In this document: positions 62,926 through 64,000 of the stretch, piece after piece
Numbering within the stretch: position 1 is the stretch's first letter
Layout: the number at the start of each line of letters is the position of its first letter
Assembly: GCA_036011305.1 (NCBI GenBank)
Contig: DASCNA010000168.1
Span: 3,338-67,337 of the forward strand
Reading direction: 5' to 3'
Origin: DASCNA01 sp036011305
GTDB taxonomy: Bacteria > Verrucomicrobiota > Lentisphaeria > Victivallales > GWF2-38-69
DNA length: 64,000 nt
The notes under the pieces: generated by a model
Database searches by the model: none
Told to the model about the DNA's origin: nothing
The model's input: only the letters and a program-made list of their open reading frames with translations
Made by a program: the position numbers and the translations under genes

Positions 62926-63069
62926 TTATCTGCTTGTTTTCTGGTTCTCTTTCAGTCCTCTGACAAACATCCTCTTCTTTTTAGAGTTCATTTGCATTTG
63001 TTTACTTAGGCCTCTGTTGTGCCAGTCAATGAGACTTTCGTTTTCTTTCTCTGGTCTAAAGTTATTCAT
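62926..63069 (-). CDS. Small basic protein of 47 residues
   Basis: Minus strand, ATG at 63069 after a clear ribosome site (GAGGGTAAAC). The product is MNNFRPEKENESLIDWHNRG, LSKQMQMNSKKKRMFVRGLK, ENQKTSR. It is hydrophilic and very basic, with a normal amino-acid mix, and uses codons as the neighbours do. I recognise no family. A true small protein is the best reading; the tail of a lost gene is less likely because start and site are good. Confidence 0.55.
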   Translation of the reverse strand: MNNFRPEKENESLIDWHNRGLSKQMQMNSKKKRMFVRGLKENQKTSR

Positions 63070-63437
63070 GTTTACCCTCACTATTTAATAAATACCCATA
63101 ACTAATTTGCTTATCTGCATGAATAAAATAAATCAAAGTGTTTATAAAACTTAAAAATTAAACAAAACTGTTAAATTAGATATTCAAGATTTAACAAAAT
63201 CTATTAATTAATTCTGCAAGTGAATCTGAAAAGGCAAGTGTTTCTAATTGTTAATTAACTTTTTTACACATATCTGTATTTTGATAATTAGAAACCAGAA
63301 TAAAACGATGGAGTTGGGTAACCCGATATATCTTCAAATCTGACATATACTTGAAATAAAATTATCAATATTATTAAAATATAGAATACTCCCTAAAACT
63401 AATGAGCAAATAATTCATTAGTTTTAGGTGATATATG
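63070..63437. other. Intergenic region downstream of the adaptor-like gene
   Basis: 368 bases with no gene on either strand. It holds the terminator of the adaptor-like gene (63392-63428), presumably the promoter of the small protein gene, and A/T-rich words such as AATTGTTAATTAAC near 63248 that resemble the ends of repeat copies A-C. Confidence 0.55.
63392..63428 (-). terminator. Terminator of the adaptor-like gene
   Basis: CCTAAAACTAATGA (63392-63405) pairs perfectly over 14 bp with TCATTAGTTTTAGG (63415-63428); loop GCAAATAAT. Nine bases behind the stop of the minus-strand gene. No long T-run, but the stem is strong. Confidence 0.75.
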
Positions 63438-63965
63438 TCAACCTTTTGTTATATCCATTATTTCATTACCACTACCAACGCCACTTCCAGGATAATTTAC
63501 AATATTAGTAATAGTCCCGTCAAATGGAGATTTATAGGTGCATTGATCAACATATGACTGATCAAGTTTAACTGTGCACTGATCTGCTAATACTGCATAT
63601 TTCTGAGTCAGTAACTCATGTTGTGATATTGTACCGCTTGGCTGGCTTTTAAACATAGCCAAATCTCTTTGATAAATCTGCATATCATCTAACATTTTTG
63701 CCTTATCAGCATCAAGTTGAGCTTGATATTGTGTAGGATCCAACTTCAATATCACTTGGTTTTTTTTAACATGACTACCAAGTTCAGCTTGATAAATTAT
63801 TAATCCACCACTTGGCGTGCATACATCTATCTGAGCAACTGCTTTGCCAACATTAACAAGAGGCGGAGTTGGAGGAGTAGCTGTTTCATCTGCCATAATA
63901 CTAAATCCGCTTAATATTAACCCCAAACTAGCTGCTACAACTAAAACCTTCTTTCTTAATTTCAT
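63438..63965 (-). CDS. Short periplasmic adaptor (HlyD/RND fusion-protein-like)
   Basis: 175 residues. Signal peptide MKLRKKVLVVAASLGL to IMADE. A barrel-sandwich (lipoyl-like) domain in two halves, LIIYQAELGSHVKKNQVILK and YKSPFDGTITNIVNYPGSGV, frames a helical hairpin (LDADKAKMLDDMQIYQRDL). Full adaptors have 330-400 residues with beta-barrel and membrane-proximal domains; here the protein ends right after the second lipoyl half (NEIMDITKG, TGA). Either it is a minimal adaptor or the 3' part has been lost. Several Cys (IDVCTPS, ADQCTVK, VDQCTYK) are unusual. No pump gene is near; the terminator follows directly. Confidence 0.75.
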   Translation of the reverse strand: MKLRKKVLVVAASLGLILSGFSIMADETATPPTPPLVNVGKAVAQIDVCTPSGGLIIYQAELGSHVKKNQVILKLDPTQYQAQLDADKAKMLDDMQIYQRDLAMFKSQPSGTISQHELLTQKYAVLADQCTVKLDQSYVDQCTYKSPFDGTITNIVNYPGSGVGSGNEIMDITKG

Positions 63966-64000
63966 TATAAAATCCCTTCTCCTTTAGAATTTTTAAAAAT

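Noticed and set aside
1..64000. CRISPR array, toxin-antitoxin pair, prophage or IS element
   Set aside because: No regular spaced repeats, no transposase, integrase, phage structural or Cas gene was found; the YwqK-like protein at 35520 is exported and has no toxin partner.

Overview
The window is AT-rich (about two thirds A+T by eye) and comes from a diderm bacterium that lives on sugars. It has a TolC-type outer-membrane lipoprotein, a periplasmic adaptor, lipoproteins and periplasmic enzymes. Catabolism is sugar-centred: GH4, GH1, a GH2 beta-mannosidase, a GH38-like DUF5054 protein, NagA/NagB, a PfkB kinase, four ABC sugar-binding proteins (two broken) and five MFS carriers. No respiratory gene is seen. 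This fits a gut or animal-associated fermenter, but the sequence does not fix the phylum (Lentisphaerae/PVC, Elusimicrobia or spirochaete-like lineages are all conceivable). The standard genetic code is used: TAA is the commonest stop, and TAG and TGA both end intact genes.

Layout. 0-4.9 kb: end of an RbsA-type ATPase, an AbgT transporter, an organophosphate MFS carrier, a PHP phosphatase and a decayed AbgT 3' end. 4.9-7.5 kb: a large secreted protein of unknown function. 8.2-14 kb: GH4 plus PfkB kinase, a very small ORF coupled to a methyltransferase, an AIM6-like phosphodiesterase, an M15 peptidase and an AEC carrier. 14-19.5 kb: an antiporter fused to an EIIA domain, TolC, and an inositol-monophosphatase-family gene. 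19.5-31 kb: beta-mannosidase, DUF2608 HAD protein, an XRE-HTH protein with five PAS domains, a lipoprotein, a compact graveyard of gene fragments, a sugar-binding protein and DUF362. 31-36 kb: a SpoIIE-type phosphatase, an EF-hand-loop membrane protein and a MORN-like protein. 36-45 kb: a sugar uptake cluster with a sugar porter, three tandem binding proteins (two with nonsense codons), two permeases, a DUF624-like protein and a PHP protein. 45-50 kb: threonine aldolase, then GPH carrier plus GH1 divergent from a LacI repressor with a perfect 24-bp operator. 50-57 kb: MFS, a broken DUF5054 gene, ADP-ribosylglycohydrolase, nagB and nagA. 57-60 kb: two tandem polytopic membrane proteins built of repeated 4-TM modules, and a TrkA-C protein. 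60.4-64 kb: tRNA-Thr with 11-bp direct repeats beside it, a decayed alpha/beta hydrolase, a dehydrogenase of different composition, an exported nitroreductase-like protein and a short adaptor protein.

Two themes stand out. First, this is a genome in decay by duplication and point mutation. Short, still alignable 3' fragments of neighbouring genes lie in intergenic gaps (AbgT, PHP, SBP, PAS, DUF2608), and several catabolic genes carry single nonsense or frameshift mutations. Second, a family of membrane proteins made of one, two or three 4-TM modules (23.4, 57.1 and 58.1 kb) does not match any family I recognise.
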